From Sphingomonas phyllosphaerae 5.2 (GTDB lineage Bacteria; Pseudomonadota; Alphaproteobacteria; Sphingomonadales; Sphingomonadaceae), in the NCBI RefSeq assembly GCF_000419605.1, contig NZ_ATTI01000001.1, forward strand, positions 3,196,501 to 3,260,500: a DNA stretch of 64,000 bases, read 5' to 3'. Positions within the stretch are counted from its first letter, which is position 1; the number at the start of each line of letters is the position of its first letter. The position numbers and the translations under genes are program-made. The notes under the pieces were generated by a model. That model saw nothing but the letters and a program-made list of their open reading frames with translations. It was not told where the DNA came from and did no database searches. Below, piece after piece: positions 34,915 to 44,976 of this stretch.

Positions 34915-35819
34915 GCTGCCTCTCCGTTTTCGGAAGCAACGCCCACGCGCTGAATCTCCCACTCCAGTTCGATCCCGCTCGCCGCCTTCACGCGCGCCCG
35001 CACGTCCTCGCCCAGCGCCTCGATCTCCGCGCTGGACGCCGTGCCGAGGTTCAGCAGGAAATTCGTATGCTTCTCGCTCACCTGCGCATCGCCGCGCCGC
35101 AGACCGCGGCAGCCTGCGGCATCCACCAGCGCCCACGCCTTGTGGCCGTCGGGGTTCTTGAACGTGGATCCGCCGGTCTTCGAACGCAACGGCTGCGACG
35201 CCTCGCGTGCGGCCGCGATCCGGTCCATCTCCGCCTGGATCCCCGCGGGCTCGCCCGGCGTCCCGCGGAATGTCGCGGCGATTACCAGCGCACCCGCCGG
35301 CAGCGCCGAATGGCGATAGGTATAGCCGAGATCGCCGACCGCGATCGTCCGCCGCTCGCCCGAACGCAGCACCACCTCGGCCTCCACCAGCACGTCGGCG
35401 GTTTCGCGGCCATAGGCGCCGCCGTTCATCCGCACGAACCCGCCGACCGTGCCGGGGATCGAGCGCAGGAATTCCAGACCCGCCACACCGGCGTCGCGCG
35501 CGGTCGAGGAGACGAGGATGCCGCTCGCCCCGCCGCCGCAGCGCAGTGTCGTCGCATCCAGCGCCGTCACGCCCGCGAACGGCTTGCCGAGCCGGATCAC
35601 GACCCCCGGCACCCCGCCGTCGCGCACGATCAGGTTCGATCCCAGCCCCAGCGCCAGCACCGGCACCGCCGGGTCCAGCCCGCGCAGGAAATCGGCGAGA
35701 TCATCGGCGTCGGCCGGCTCGAACAGCCATTGCGCCGCGCCGCCGGCCTTGAACCAGACGAGCGGCGCCAGCGGCGCGTGCGCGGTCAGGCGGCCGCGGA
35801 CGGCGGGCAATTCGCTCAC
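34911..35819 (-). CDS. murB: UDP-N-acetylenolpyruvoylglucosamine reductase
   Basis: 302 residues from a GTG start (VSELPAVRG) that overlaps the stop of the 64-aa ORF (GTGA). FAD-dependent reductase producing UDP-MurNAc. It is a type II MurB: FKAGGAAQWLFEP, LGLGSNLIVRDGG, RSIPGTVGGFVRMNGGAYG, the catalytic Ser in KTGGSTFKNP, and the Glu in the closing EIEALGEDVRARV region. The longer frame to 35873 would run through the upstream ORF. Confidence 0.96.
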   Translation of the reverse strand: MSELPAVRGRLTAHAPLAPLVWFKAGGAAQWLFEPADADDLADFLRGLDPAVPVLALGLGSNLIVRDGGVPGVVIRLGKPFAGVTALDATTLRCGGGASGILVSSTARDAGVAGLEFLRSIPGTVGGFVRMNGGAYGRETADVLVEAEVVLRSGERRTIAVGDLGYTYRHSALPAGALVIAATFRGTPGEPAGIQAEMDRIAAAREASQPLRSKTGGSTFKNPDGHKAWALVDAAGCRGLRRGDAQVSEKHTNFLLNLGTASSAEIEALGEDVRARVKAASGIELEWEIQRVGVASENGEAA

Positions 35820-36010
35820 CGCGCGTCGGCTTTCGACGGTGCGACGCGCCGGCGCTGCGCCCGGGCCTGCCACGCCGCCGTGGTCGCCTCCTGCGCCATC
35901 ATCAGCGCCGCGCCTGCGTCGGTCGGCACCCGCCCGAATTCCCGCGCGCTGCGCTGCCTGTCCAGCCGCTGCTTTTGCCAGCCGGTCGCGGCCTCGAACC
36001 CGGCGGTCAC
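35816..36010 (-). CDS. 64-aa unknown protein between murC and murB
   Basis: 64 residues from a GTG start whose bases overlap the murC stop (GTGA); its own stop overlaps the murB start (GTGA). The sequence [20 protein letters not shown] and onward is basic and helical, without membrane segment or signal. I recognise no family. Perfect coupling on both sides argues that it is a real, translated member of the dcw operon. It may be a small regulator or assembly factor for the Mur ligases or divisome, but that is inference from position. Confidence 0.7.
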   Translation of the reverse strand: MTAGFEAATGWQKQRLDRQRSAREFGRVPTDAGAALMMAQEATTAAWQARAQRRRVAPSKADAR

Positions 36011-37422
36011 GCGCGTTCCCCGATCGCGCTCGCCAGGCCCGCGGCCCATTTGGTGATGTCGCCCGCGCCCAGGCAGATCACCTGATCGCCCGCGCGGATC
36101 TCGCCCGCGAGTTCGTCGGCCAGCGCGGCGGCGTCGGCGACCACCGCCGCCTGCCGGTGCCCGCGGTCGCGCAGCCCGGCGACCAGCGCCTCGGCATCGA
36201 CGCCGGGCATCGGCGCCTCGCCGGCGGCGTAGACCGGGGTGACATAGACGAGGTCGGCGTCATTGAACGCGCCGCGGAAGTCCTCCATCAAATTGCCGAG
36301 CCGCGAATAACGGTGCGGCTGCACCACCGCGATCACGCGCCCTTCCGCCGACTCGCGCGCCGCGGCCAGCACGGCGCGGATCTCGACCGGGTGATGCCCG
36401 TAATCGTCGACGATCGTGGCGACGCCGCCGTCGACGGGCACCTCGCCGACCTTAGTGAAGCGCCGTTTCACACCCGTGAACCGCTCGAACCCCTTGCTGA
36501 TCGTCGCGTCGTCGATCCCCAGTTCCAGCGCGACGCCGATCGCGGCCAGCGCATTCTGCACATTGTGCCGCCCCGGCATCGGCAGGTCGATGCCCTCGAT
36601 CGAGCGCACTCCGCCATCGCGTGCGCGGATCTGCGCCTCGAACCGGTTGCCGCCGGGATAGGGGGTCACGTTCACGCCGCGCACATCCGCCGACGCCGCA
36701 AAGCCGTAAGTCACGATCCGCCGGTCGCGCACGCGCGGGATCAGCGCCTGCACCTCCGGATGATCGAGGCACAGCAAGGCCGCGCCGTAGAAGGGCACGT
36801 TCTCGACGAACTCGACATACGCGTCCTTGGCGCGCTCGAAGCTGCCGTAATGGTCGAGGTGTTCGGGATCGATGTTGGTGACCACCGCGATCGTGCCGTC
36901 CAGCCGCAGGAAGCTGCCGTCGCTCTCGTCTGCCTCCACCACCATCCAGTCGCTCGCGCCCAGCCGCGCGTTCGAGCCGTAGCTGTTGATGATCCCGCCG
37001 TTGATGACGGTCGGGTCGACCCCACCGGCATCCAGCAGCGCCGCGACCATCGAGGTCGTCGTGGTCTTGCCGTGCGTCCCAGCCACCGCGACCGTCGATT
37101 TCAGCCGCATCAGCTCGGCCAGCATCTCGGCGCGCCGCACCACCGGGATACGGTTGCGCAATGCCGCCTCGACCTCCGGGTTGCCGCGCTTCACCGCGGT
37201 CGAGGTGACGACCACCGCCACGCCCTCCACGTTGGCGGCGTCGTGCCCGATCGTCACCGCGATGCCGCGCGCGCGCAGCCCCTCGACCACATAGCCCTCG
37301 GCCACGTCGGAGCCCTGCACCTTGTAGCCCAGATTGTGCATCACCTCGGCGATCCCGGACATGCCGATCCCGCCGACGCCGACGAAGTGGATCGTCCCGA
37401 TATCGGTCGCGACGCCCTTCAT
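36007..37422 (-). CDS. murC: UDP-N-acetylmuramate--L-alanine ligase
   Basis: 471 residues, normal length. Adds L-Ala to UDP-MurNAc. The N-terminal Rossmann-like motif is [15 protein letters not shown], the ATP loop GTHGKTTTT, then the metal and substrate motifs [21 protein letters not shown], and [10 protein letters not shown] with VVQPHRYSR in the C-terminal domain. The start MKGVATDIG at 37422 overlaps the murG stop. Confidence 0.97.
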   Translation of the reverse strand: MKGVATDIGTIHFVGVGGIGMSGIAEVMHNLGYKVQGSDVAEGYVVEGLRARGIAVTIGHDAANVEGVAVVVTSTAVKRGNPEVEAALRNRIPVVRRAEMLAELMRLKSTVAVAGTHGKTTTTSMVAALLDAGGVDPTVINGGIINSYGSNARLGASDWMVVEADESDGSFLRLDGTIAVVTNIDPEHLDHYGSFERAKDAYVEFVENVPFYGAALLCLDHPEVQALIPRVRDRRIVTYGFAASADVRGVNVTPYPGGNRFEAQIRARDGGVRSIEGIDLPMPGRHNVQNALAAIGVALELGIDDATISKGFERFTGVKRRFTKVGEVPVDGGVATIVDDYGHHPVEIRAVLAAARESAEGRVIAVVQPHRYSRLGNLMEDFRGAFNDADLVYVTPVYAAGEAPMPGVDAEALVAGLRDRGHRQAAVVADAAALADELAGEIRAGDQVICLGAGDITKWAAGLASAIGERA

Positions 37423-38579
37423 GCGAACGCCCGCTTCGTTTGCGCCTTGCCCACCATCACGCGTGCCTTGGGCGCGTCGAGGCTTTCGACCAGGTCGGCG
37501 AGGTCGGTGACGGCATGCGGCGCCCCGCACGACCGCGCGCGCGTGGCGGCGTTGCCGAGGGCTTCGGGATCGAGTCCGAGTTTCTGCATCTGCTTGGCGA
37601 GTTCCGGCGGCGTGAAGACGGTCTGCGCGATCGTGCGTGCGCCGCCCGCCGCGGTGATCTCGCGCGCGTTGGCGGTCTGGTGGTCGTCGGTCGCCGAGGG
37701 TAGCGGCACGAGGATCGCGGGGCGGCCGGCGGCGGTCAGCTCGGCGATCGTCGAAGCGCCTGCGCGCGCGATCACGATGTGCGACCAGCCGAGCTGCTCG
37801 GGCAGGTCCGGCAAATAGGTGGCGAGATCGGCGGCGATGTCGAGGCTCGCATATTTCTCGCGCACGGCGTCGATGTCCTCGACCCGCGCCTGATGCGTCA
37901 CCTGCAAGCGCCGCCGGAACGCAACGGGCAATAACGCGAGACCATCCGGCACCACCTCGCTCAAAATCGACGCACCCTGGCTACCACCCGTCACCAGAAC
38001 GCGGAAAATACCGTCCTCTTCCGGCACCGGATAGGGCCTGGCGCGCAGCGCCAGCACGCTTTCGCGCACCGGATTGCCGATCAGGTGCGCCTTGCTGCGG
38101 TGCCGCGGTTTCATCCGCTCGGTCTCGGCATAGCTGGTCGCGATCGCATCGACGCGCCCCGCCACCAGCCGGTTGACGCGTCCCAGCACTGCATTCTGTT
38201 CGTGCACCGCAGTCGGGATGCCGCTTGCGAATGCCGCCGAAAGTGCTGGAAACGCCGGGTAACCGCCAAAGCCGATCACCGCTGCGGGGCGGAACGTGCG
38301 GTATAGCTCGCGCGCCATGCTGCGCCCCTGCACCATCAGCCGCGCCGCCTTTGCCCAGCCGATCGGCCCGCCGGCGAAGCGACCTGCGGGGATGACGTGC
38401 GTCTGCACATCCTCGAAAAGTCCCGGGAACCGCACCCCCCGTGCATCGCTCACCAACGCAACCCTATGACCGCGCTTCGTTAATTCCGCCGCCAGCGCCG
38501 CGGCCGGCACCATGTGCCCGCCGGTCCCGCCGGCGGCGAGTACGTAGTGGCGAGGGCGAAAGTCGCGGACCTGCGTCAT
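37419..38579 (-). CDS. murG: Lipid II synthase GlcNAc transferase MurG
   Basis: 386 residues, GT28 family. It transfers GlcNAc to lipid I on the inner face of the membrane. G loops are [12 protein letters not shown] and [22 protein letters not shown] and the C-terminal donor-site motif ([10 protein letters not shown]) are characteristic. It overlaps ftsW and murC by 4 bases each. Confidence 0.97.
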   Translation of the reverse strand: MTQVRDFRPRHYVLAAGGTGGHMVPAAALAAELTKRGHRVALVSDARGVRFPGLFEDVQTHVIPAGRFAGGPIGWAKAARLMVQGRSMARELYRTFRPAAVIGFGGYPAFPALSAAFASGIPTAVHEQNAVLGRVNRLVAGRVDAIATSYAETERMKPRHRSKAHLIGNPVRESVLALRARPYPVPEEDGIFRVLVTGGSQGASILSEVVPDGLALLPVAFRRRLQVTHQARVEDIDAVREKYASLDIAADLATYLPDLPEQLGWSHIVIARAGASTIAELTAAGRPAILVPLPSATDDHQTANAREITAAGGARTIAQTVFTPPELAKQMQKLGLDPEALGNAATRARSCGAPHAVTDLADLVESLDAPKARVMVGKAQTKRAFA

Positions 38580-39817
38580 TCGGCGCTCCAGCGTTGCTGC
38601 GCGATATAAGGACTGCGGAGCAGGAACGGGTTGCGGCGCGTGAACGCCAGCAGCAAGCCCATGCCCATCGACAAGGCGACCATCGACGACCCGCCATAGC
38701 TGATGAACGGCAGCGTCATGCCCTTCGACGGCGCCAGCCCGGTGTTGACCGCCATCGACACCAGCGCCTGCGCGCCGAACTGCACCGCCAGCCCGGAAGC
38801 CGCGAGCAGCCGGAACGGATCCTGCTCATCAAGCAATTTCACGAACACCCGCACCACGATCGCAAGGAACGCGAGCGCGACGATCATACACGCCAGCAAC
38901 CCGAATTCCTCGCCGATCACCGAGAAGATATAGTCGGTATGCGCCTCGGGCAGCCCGAATTTCACGGTGCCGCCGCCCGGACCTGTTCCGAACCACCCGC
39001 CCGACGTCAGCGTGTTGTGCGCGGCGTTCGTCTGGAAGTGATCCGCCGCCCCTTCGCCTTCGACACTCGGGAACAGGAACGCGTCGATCCGCTTCCGCGC
39101 GGTGCTGTAGAACAAATATGCAGCGACAAGCGCGACCGGGATCATCGACAGGAACCCGACGATCACGCGCGTCGGCGTGCCCGCGATCACCACCAGCGCC
39201 AGCCAGATCGTGCAGAAGATCACCGTCTGCCCGAAATCGGGCTGGAGCATCAGCAGCACCGCGATCACGCCGGTCAAACCGGCGGTGATCGCGGTCACCG
39301 GCAGCTCGGCGTCGCGCGACTTGAACGACAGCAGCCATGCGACCGTAACGACGAAGAACGGCTTCAGGAATTCCGATGGCTGGAACTGCGCAAACCCGAA
39401 CCCGACCCAGCGGCGCGCGCCGTTCACGCTGACGCCGACGAACGGCACGAACACCATCAACGCGATGCATACCGCCGCACCGATCAGCGACATGCGGCGC
39501 GCCATCGTCAGCGGCAGCATCGACACGCCGAACAGCACCGGCAACGACACCGCCACCCACATCGTCTGGCGCCAGAAATAATGCAGCGGCTCGAATTTCA
39601 GATGCTCGCCCGAATAGCGCATCGCGCTGGCCGGCGATCCCGCCGCGACCGCGATCAACCCGATTGCGATCAGGAACAGCGCGAGCAGCAGCAGCACGCG
39701 GTCGATGTCCCAGAACCATGTGCCGAGCGGCGACGGATCGCCGCGCCCGCCGCGGTTGCGCAGGGCGATCTTCTCGCGCGAACGCTCGCCGCGGGTGCCG
39801 GCGCGAACATCGGTCAT
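38576..39817 (-). CDS. ftsW: Septal peptidoglycan glycosyltransferase FtsW
   Basis: 413 residues, SEDS-family polymerase with about ten membrane helices. The signature is LPEAHTDYIFSVIGEEFG, together with VNGARRWVGFGFAQFQPSEFLK and the late PFISYGGSS. A ~35-residue charged cytoplasmic N-terminus precedes the first helix. It works with the FtsI transpeptidase encoded upstream. The ATG at 39817 overlaps the murD stop. Confidence 0.96.
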   Translation of the reverse strand: MTDVRAGTRGERSREKIALRNRGGRGDPSPLGTWFWDIDRVLLLLALFLIAIGLIAVAAGSPASAMRYSGEHLKFEPLHYFWRQTMWVAVSLPVLFGVSMLPLTMARRMSLIGAAVCIALMVFVPFVGVSVNGARRWVGFGFAQFQPSEFLKPFFVVTVAWLLSFKSRDAELPVTAITAGLTGVIAVLLMLQPDFGQTVIFCTIWLALVVIAGTPTRVIVGFLSMIPVALVAAYLFYSTARKRIDAFLFPSVEGEGAADHFQTNAAHNTLTSGGWFGTGPGGGTVKFGLPEAHTDYIFSVIGEEFGLLACMIVALAFLAIVVRVFVKLLDEQDPFRLLAASGLAVQFGAQALVSMAVNTGLAPSKGMTLPFISYGGSSMVALSMGMGLLLAFTRRNPFLLRSPYIAQQRWSAE

Positions 39818-41115
39818 GCCAGTTCCTCCACCGCTGCGCGGAACGCGAGCCCGCGTGCCTCGAAATCGCGGAATTGGTCGAATGACGCCGCGGCAGGCGA
39901 CAGCAGCACCACGTCGCCGCGCTCCGCCTCCTGCGCCGCCAGCTTCACCGCGCGCTCCAGCGTCTCGACCTCGGCGACCGGCACCTGGCCGCGCAGCACC
40001 GCCGCGAAGCGCGGGCCGCCTTCGCCGATCGTATAGGCGCGCACGACATTGCCCAGGTGCGGAATGCACGCGTCGAGCCCGTCGCCTTTCACCTTCCCGC
40101 CGACGATCCAGTGGATGCGCGGAAAGGCCGCCAACGCCGGCGCGGCGCTCTCGGGATTGGTCGCCTTGCTGTCGTTGATCCAGGCGACGCCGTTCAGCGT
40201 CGCAACCCGCTCCATGCGGTGCGGCAGGCCGGTGAACGTTTCCAGCGCGCGCGCGACGTCGTCGGCCGTCACGCCCAGCGCCTCGGCGACCGCAACCGCC
40301 GCCTGCACGTTCTGCGCGTTATGCGGGCCTTGCAGCGACGGCCAGCGCGCCTGCTCGCCGGGCAGCGGCACGCCGTCGATGAAGCGCACGCCCATCCCCT
40401 CCGGCGCGTCGTCGAGCACGCCGAACTCCGCTTCGGCCTCATAGTCGACAACCGCAAGCTGCGCGCGCGACTGCATCGCGAAAAGCCGCGCCTTGCTCGC
40501 GGCATAACCCGCCAGCCCATCGTATCGATCGAGGTGGTCGGGCGTGACGTTCAGCAACACCGCGACCTCGCAGTCCAGCGTCCGGGTCAAATCGATCTGG
40601 TAGCTCGACAGCTCCAGCACATAGACGCCACCTTCCGGCAGCGATTCCTGCGCCAGGATCGGGAGGCCGATGTTGCCCCCCATCCGCACGGGCACGCCCG
40701 CGGTGTCGAGGATGTGGTGGACCAGCGCTGTGGTGGTCGACTTGCCGTTGGTGCCGGTAATGCCGACCACCTTGTGCGCCGGCAGGTCGGCGCGTGCCTG
40801 GGCGAACAGCTCGATATCGCCGATGACGGGCACGCCGGCCGCACGCGCCCGGGCGGCGAGCGGGTGGGTGTTGAGCGGCACCCCCGGGGAGACGACCAGC
40901 GCGTCGAACCCGGTCAGGTCCGACGCCTCCAGATTGGCGGCAGCGAACGCGTCGTCGCCGAACTCGTCCTCCAGCACGCCACACTTCACGGCATCATTGT
41001 CCCACGCCGTCACGCGCGCCCCGCCCGCGAGCAGCGCCCGAACGACCGCGGCGCCCGAGCGCGCCAGCCCGAGCACCGCATAATGCTTGCCCGCCCAGGT
41101 ACGCGAAACGATCAT
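39814..41115 (-). CDS. murD: UDP-N-acetylmuramoylalanine--D-glutamate ligase
   Basis: 433 residues. Adds D-Glu to UDP-MurNAc-L-Ala. The N-terminal domain starts [15 protein letters not shown]; the ATP loop is [30 protein letters not shown] and [10 protein letters not shown] are the expected Mur ligase motifs; [17 protein letters not shown] closes the C-terminal domain. Starts with ATG overlapping mraY (ATGA). Confidence 0.97.
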   Translation of the reverse strand: MIVSRTWAGKHYAVLGLARSGAAVVRALLAGGARVTAWDNDAVKCGVLEDEFGDDAFAAANLEASDLTGFDALVVSPGVPLNTHPLAARARAAGVPVIGDIELFAQARADLPAHKVVGITGTNGKSTTTALVHHILDTAGVPVRMGGNIGLPILAQESLPEGGVYVLELSSYQIDLTRTLDCEVAVLLNVTPDHLDRYDGLAGYAASKARLFAMQSRAQLAVVDYEAEAEFGVLDDAPEGMGVRFIDGVPLPGEQARWPSLQGPHNAQNVQAAVAVAEALGVTADDVARALETFTGLPHRMERVATLNGVAWINDSKATNPESAAPALAAFPRIHWIVGGKVKGDGLDACIPHLGNVVRAYTIGEGGPRFAAVLRGQVPVAEVETLERAVKLAAQEAERGDVVLLSPAAASFDQFRDFEARGLAFRAAVEELA

Positions 41116-42182
41116 CGTAGCTTCAACGTCGACAGGCCGGCCAGTGCCAGCACCAGCGCGATGATCCAGAAACGGATCACCACCGTCGGCTCGCTCCACC
41201 CCAATTGCTCGAAATGGTGGTGGATCGGCGCCATGCGGAAGATGCGCTTGCCGGTGCGCTTGTACCAGAACACCTGGATGATGACCGACATCGCTTCGAC
41301 CACGAACAGTCCGCCGATGATCCCCAGCACGATCTCGTGATGCGAGACCACCGCGATCGTGCCCAGCGCGCCGCCCAGCGCGAGGCTGCCGGTGTCGCCC
41401 ATGAACACCGCCGCGGGTGGCGCATTGTACCACAGGAACGCAAGCCCGCCGCCGATCACCGCACCGCAGAAGATCGCCAGTTCGCCAGCGCGCGGCACGT
41501 GCGGGATGCCGAGGTAATCCGCGAACTTCACATTGCCCGCGAGATAGACGATCAGCATGAACGCCACGCTGGCGATGATGACCGGCATCGTCGCGAGCCC
41601 GTCCAGCCCGTCGGTCAGGTTCACCGCATTGCCGAACGCCACGATCGTGAACGCGGCGAAGACCGGATAGAAATAGCCGAGGTCGACGAAGTAGCGGCTC
41701 GTGAACGGGAAATAGAGTCCCGAACCGTTCTCCTGCATCACGATCCACGCCGCCACGCCCGCGATCGCGAATTCGAGCAACAGGCGCACCCGGCCGGAGA
41801 CGCCCGCGGTACTCGCCTTCCGTACCTTGTCGTAATCGTCGAGGAAGCCGATCGCGCCGAAACCCAGCGTGACGAACAGGCACGCCCAGACGAACGGGTT
41901 GCTCAGGTCCATCCAGATCAGCACTGCCAGCACCAGGCTGGTCAGGATCATCAGCCCGCCCATCGTCGGCGTGCCGCGCTTGGCGAGGTGCGTCTGCGGG
42001 CCGTCGGCGCGGATCGGCTGGCCCTTGCCCTGCCGTACGCGCAGCCAGCCGATGAAGCGCGGCCCGATGATCAGGCCGATCAGCAGCGCCGTCGCCACCG
42101 CGGCACCCGCGCGGAACGTCTGATAGCGGATGAGGTTGAAACCACCCTCGAAACCGAGTTGTTCGGCGATCCAGTACAGCAA
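41112..42182 (-). CDS. mraY: Phospho-MurNAc-pentapeptide transferase MraY
   Basis: 356 residues with about ten membrane helices. It makes lipid I from UDP-MurNAc-pentapeptide and undecaprenyl phosphate. Active-site motifs are [26 protein letters not shown] with its Asp residues, and the His-rich cytoplasmic loop [22 protein letters not shown] near the N-terminus is family-typical. One base separates it from the murF stop. Confidence 0.97.
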   Translation of the reverse strand: MLYWIAEQLGFEGGFNLIRYQTFRAGAAVATALLIGLIIGPRFIGWLRVRQGKGQPIRADGPQTHLAKRGTPTMGGLMILTSLVLAVLIWMDLSNPFVWACLFVTLGFGAIGFLDDYDKVRKASTAGVSGRVRLLLEFAIAGVAAWIVMQENGSGLYFPFTSRYFVDLGYFYPVFAAFTIVAFGNAVNLTDGLDGLATMPVIIASVAFMLIVYLAGNVKFADYLGIPHVPRAGELAIFCGAVIGGGLAFLWYNAPPAAVFMGDTGSLALGGALGTIAVVSHHEIVLGIIGGLFVVEAMSVIIQVFWYKRTGKRIFRMAPIHHHFEQLGWSEPTVVIRFWIIALVLALAGLSTLKLR

Positions 42183-42183
42183 C

Positions 42184-43554
42184 TCAAGTCATCCCGTTCG
42201 CAAGGCCGCTCACCAGCCGCGACAGGCCGACGCCGTTCGAGCCCTTCACGAGCACCGCGTCGCCGGGGCGGATCAGCGCCCGCAATCGATCGAGCGCCTG
42301 GCCGGCATCCGGCACATGGACGAATTCGATCCGGCCCTCAAGCGCTTCGGCCAGCGGCGCCATCGCCTGACCGACCAGCACGGCCGTTTCGACGCGTGCC
42401 GCGACGACGTCATCGGCGAGCCCGGCATGAAAATCCGCCGAGCCGTCGCCAAGTTCGCGCATCTCGCCCAACACCGCGACGTGCCGCCCGGGCTCGCGCG
42501 CCAGCACCGCCAAGGTCGCACGCATCGACGCCGGATTGGCATTGTAGCTCTCGTCGATCACCACCGCGGCCCCGTCGCCGGCCGCGACGTCCAGCCGCGC
42601 GCCGCGGCCCGGGAGCCCGCCCAGCTCGCCCAGTGCCAGCCCGACCAGCGCCAGATCGGCACCGACCGCATCCGCCACCGCCAGCACCGCCAGCGCGTTC
42701 GACACCCAGTGCCGCCCCGGCTGCGCGATCGTAAAGTTCAGCTCGCGCCCGCCGACCTGCGCGTTGACGAAGCTGGCGCCGCCGCGCAGCACCATCGCCT
42801 CGCCCGCGCCGACGTCGGCCATGCGATCCAGCCCGAACGTGACGATCCGGCCGGCATAGGGCTTGGCGGCCTCGATCAGCCGGTCGCGATGCGGGCTTTC
42901 GTAGGGAATGATCGCAGTACCGCCCGGTTCAAGTCCGCGGAAGATCTCGCCCTTCGCATCGGCGATCGCGGCCTCGTCGGGGAAGAATTCGGTATGCGCC
43001 GGCGCGATCGCGGTCACCAGCGCGACGTGCGGGCGCACCAGCGTGGTGAGATGCGCAAGCTCGCCGGGGTGGTTCATCCCCATTTCCAGCACCGCATAAT
43101 CGCTGTCGGCCGGCATCCGTGCCAGGCTGAGCGGGACGCCGGTGTGATTGTTGTAGCTCTTGACCGAGCGGTGTGCACGCGTGCCCGGCGCGCGGTCCAG
43201 CGCGGCGAACAGCGCCTCTTTGGTCGAGGTTTTCCCGACCGAACCGGTCACGCCGATCACCTTCCCGGACACCCGCGCCCGCGCGGCGCGCGCCAGATCC
43301 TCCAGCGCAGCGAACGTATCGCGGACCTGCACCGCCGGCTGCGCGCACGGCTGCGACACGATCGCCCCGCCCGCCCCTTGCGCGAAGGCCTGATCGAGGA
43401 AGCGGTGGCCGTCGGTATGCTCGCCGGTCAGTGCCACGAACAGGTCGCGCTCGCCGACCTCACGCGAATCGAAGGCGACCCCGTCGACGCTAAAGTCTGC
43501 CGTCGCCGTCCCGCCGGTCGCCGCGGCGATCTCGGCGGCGGTCCACAGCGTCAT
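42184..43554 (-). CDS. murF: UDP-MurNAc-tripeptide--D-Ala-D-Ala ligase
   Basis: 456 residues. Attaches D-Ala-D-Ala from Ddl. ATP loop [11 protein letters not shown], then [19 protein letters not shown], and [11 protein letters not shown] in the C-terminal part. The start overlaps murE by 4 bases. All family motifs are intact. Confidence 0.96.
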   Translation of the reverse strand: MTLWTAAEIAAATGGTATADFSVDGVAFDSREVGERDLFVALTGEHTDGHRFLDQAFAQGAGGAIVSQPCAQPAVQVRDTFAALEDLARAARARVSGKVIGVTGSVGKTSTKEALFAALDRAPGTRAHRSVKSYNNHTGVPLSLARMPADSDYAVLEMGMNHPGELAHLTTLVRPHVALVTAIAPAHTEFFPDEAAIADAKGEIFRGLEPGGTAIIPYESPHRDRLIEAAKPYAGRIVTFGLDRMADVGAGEAMVLRGGASFVNAQVGGRELNFTIAQPGRHWVSNALAVLAVADAVGADLALVGLALGELGGLPGRGARLDVAAGDGAAVVIDESYNANPASMRATLAVLAREPGRHVAVLGEMRELGDGSADFHAGLADDVVAARVETAVLVGQAMAPLAEALEGRIEFVHVPDAGQALDRLRALIRPGDAVLVKGSNGVGLSRLVSGLANGMT

Positions 43555-44966
43555 GCCGCCACCTCGCGCGCGACGGCGACGTCGTCGAACGGCAGCACCA
43601 GGTCGCCGACGATCTGCCCCTGTTCGTGCCCCTTGCCCGCGATCAGCACGATGTCGCCGCTCCGCGCCTCGGTAACCGCTGCCGCAATCGCGGAACGGCG
43701 ATCGCCGATCTCGCGTGCGCCCGGTGCGCCCTCCAGCACCGCATGGCGGATCGCGGCGGGGTCCTCGCTGCGCGGATTGTCGTCGGTGACGATCACGATG
43801 TCAGCAGCTTCGTTCGCCACCTTCCCCATCGGGGTGCGCTTCCCGGGATCGCGGTCGCCGCCGGCGCCCAGCACCAGGATCAGCCGTCCCTCGACATGCG
43901 GGCGCAGCGCCGCGCATGCGGCCTCGACGGCGTCGGGGGTGTGCGCATAGTCGACATAGACCGGCGCTCCGCCGGCGGTGATCGCCGCCCGCTCCAGCCG
44001 CCCGCGTACCGGCTGCAACCGTGCCAGCCCAGCGATCGTCTGCGCGACATCTCCGCCGGTCGCGATCACCAGCCCGGCCGCGATCAGCGCATTGGCGGCC
44101 TGATATCCACCGATCAGCGGCAGCGTGACGTGATGATCGCGCCCCTCGGCATGGATCGTCATTCCCTGCCCCAGCAGCGTCGGCGCGCGCGCCACCAGCC
44201 GCAGGTCGTCGCCGTGCTCGCCGACCGAAAAGACGCGGTTACCGCGCTCGCGCGCGAGGTCGATCACGCGTTCCGAATTCGCATCGTCGACCCACACCAC
44301 CGCGGTGCCGTCGTCCGCCAGCACCTGCGCGAACAGTCGCAGCTTGGCAGTGAAATACGCTGCCATGTCGCCGTGATAATCGAGATGGTCGCGGCTGAGA
44401 TTGGTGAACGCCGCCGCGCGCACCGGCAGTCCCTCGGTGCGATATTGGCTCAACCCGTGACTCGACGCCTCGAACGCCAGGTGCGTCACGCCCTCGCGCG
44501 CCAGCCCGGCGACGTTCGACAGGAACGTCACCACGTCCGGCGTGGTCAGTCCGGTCACGACCCGCTCGTCGGCAGTGGCGACACCCAGTGTCCCGATCGA
44601 CGCGGCGTGCTGCCCCGCCATCCGCCACAGCTGCCGCGTCATCTCGACGGTCGAGGTCTTGCCGTTGGTGCCGGTCACCGCCACGGCGGTCGGCGGGAAC
44701 GGCGCGAAGAACCGCGCCGCCAGCCGTGCGAACGCCTCGCGCGGATTATAGTCGCGGATATGCAGCGCGCCCTCGACGCGCGCCTCGGGCCGGGCGACCA
44801 CCGCGATCGCCCCGGCCTCGACCGCCGCCGGGATGTAATCCTCGCCGTTCACCCGCGCACCCTCGAACGCGCCGAAGATCGTGCCGGGCGCCACCTTGCG
44901 ATGGTCGATGGCGAACCCGGTGACCGCCACCTCGCCGCCGCCGTCGACCAGTTGCGAAAGCCTCAT
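43551..44966 (-). CDS. murE: UDP-MurNAc-dipeptide--meso-diaminopimelate ligase
   Basis: 471 residues. ATP loop GTNGKTSTVEM, TTPDVV, EASSHGL, and DYAHTPDAVEAA. The C-terminal motif DNPRSEDP is the meso-diaminopimelate-specific version (DNPR), so the stem peptide should contain DAP at position 3, as expected for a Gram-negative. I use the Met at 44966; the longer frame runs antisense-like through the ftsI end. Confidence 0.97.
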   Translation of the reverse strand: MRLSQLVDGGGEVAVTGFAIDHRKVAPGTIFGAFEGARVNGEDYIPAAVEAGAIAVVARPEARVEGALHIRDYNPREAFARLAARFFAPFPPTAVAVTGTNGKTSTVEMTRQLWRMAGQHAASIGTLGVATADERVVTGLTTPDVVTFLSNVAGLAREGVTHLAFEASSHGLSQYRTEGLPVRAAAFTNLSRDHLDYHGDMAAYFTAKLRLFAQVLADDGTAVVWVDDANSERVIDLARERGNRVFSVGEHGDDLRLVARAPTLLGQGMTIHAEGRDHHVTLPLIGGYQAANALIAAGLVIATGGDVAQTIAGLARLQPVRGRLERAAITAGGAPVYVDYAHTPDAVEAACAALRPHVEGRLILVLGAGGDRDPGKRTPMGKVANEAADIVIVTDDNPRSEDPAAIRHAVLEGAPGAREIGDRRSAIAAAVTEARSGDIVLIAGKGHEQGQIVGDLVLPFDDVAVAREVAA

Positions 44967-44976
44967 GCCGCCCGCC

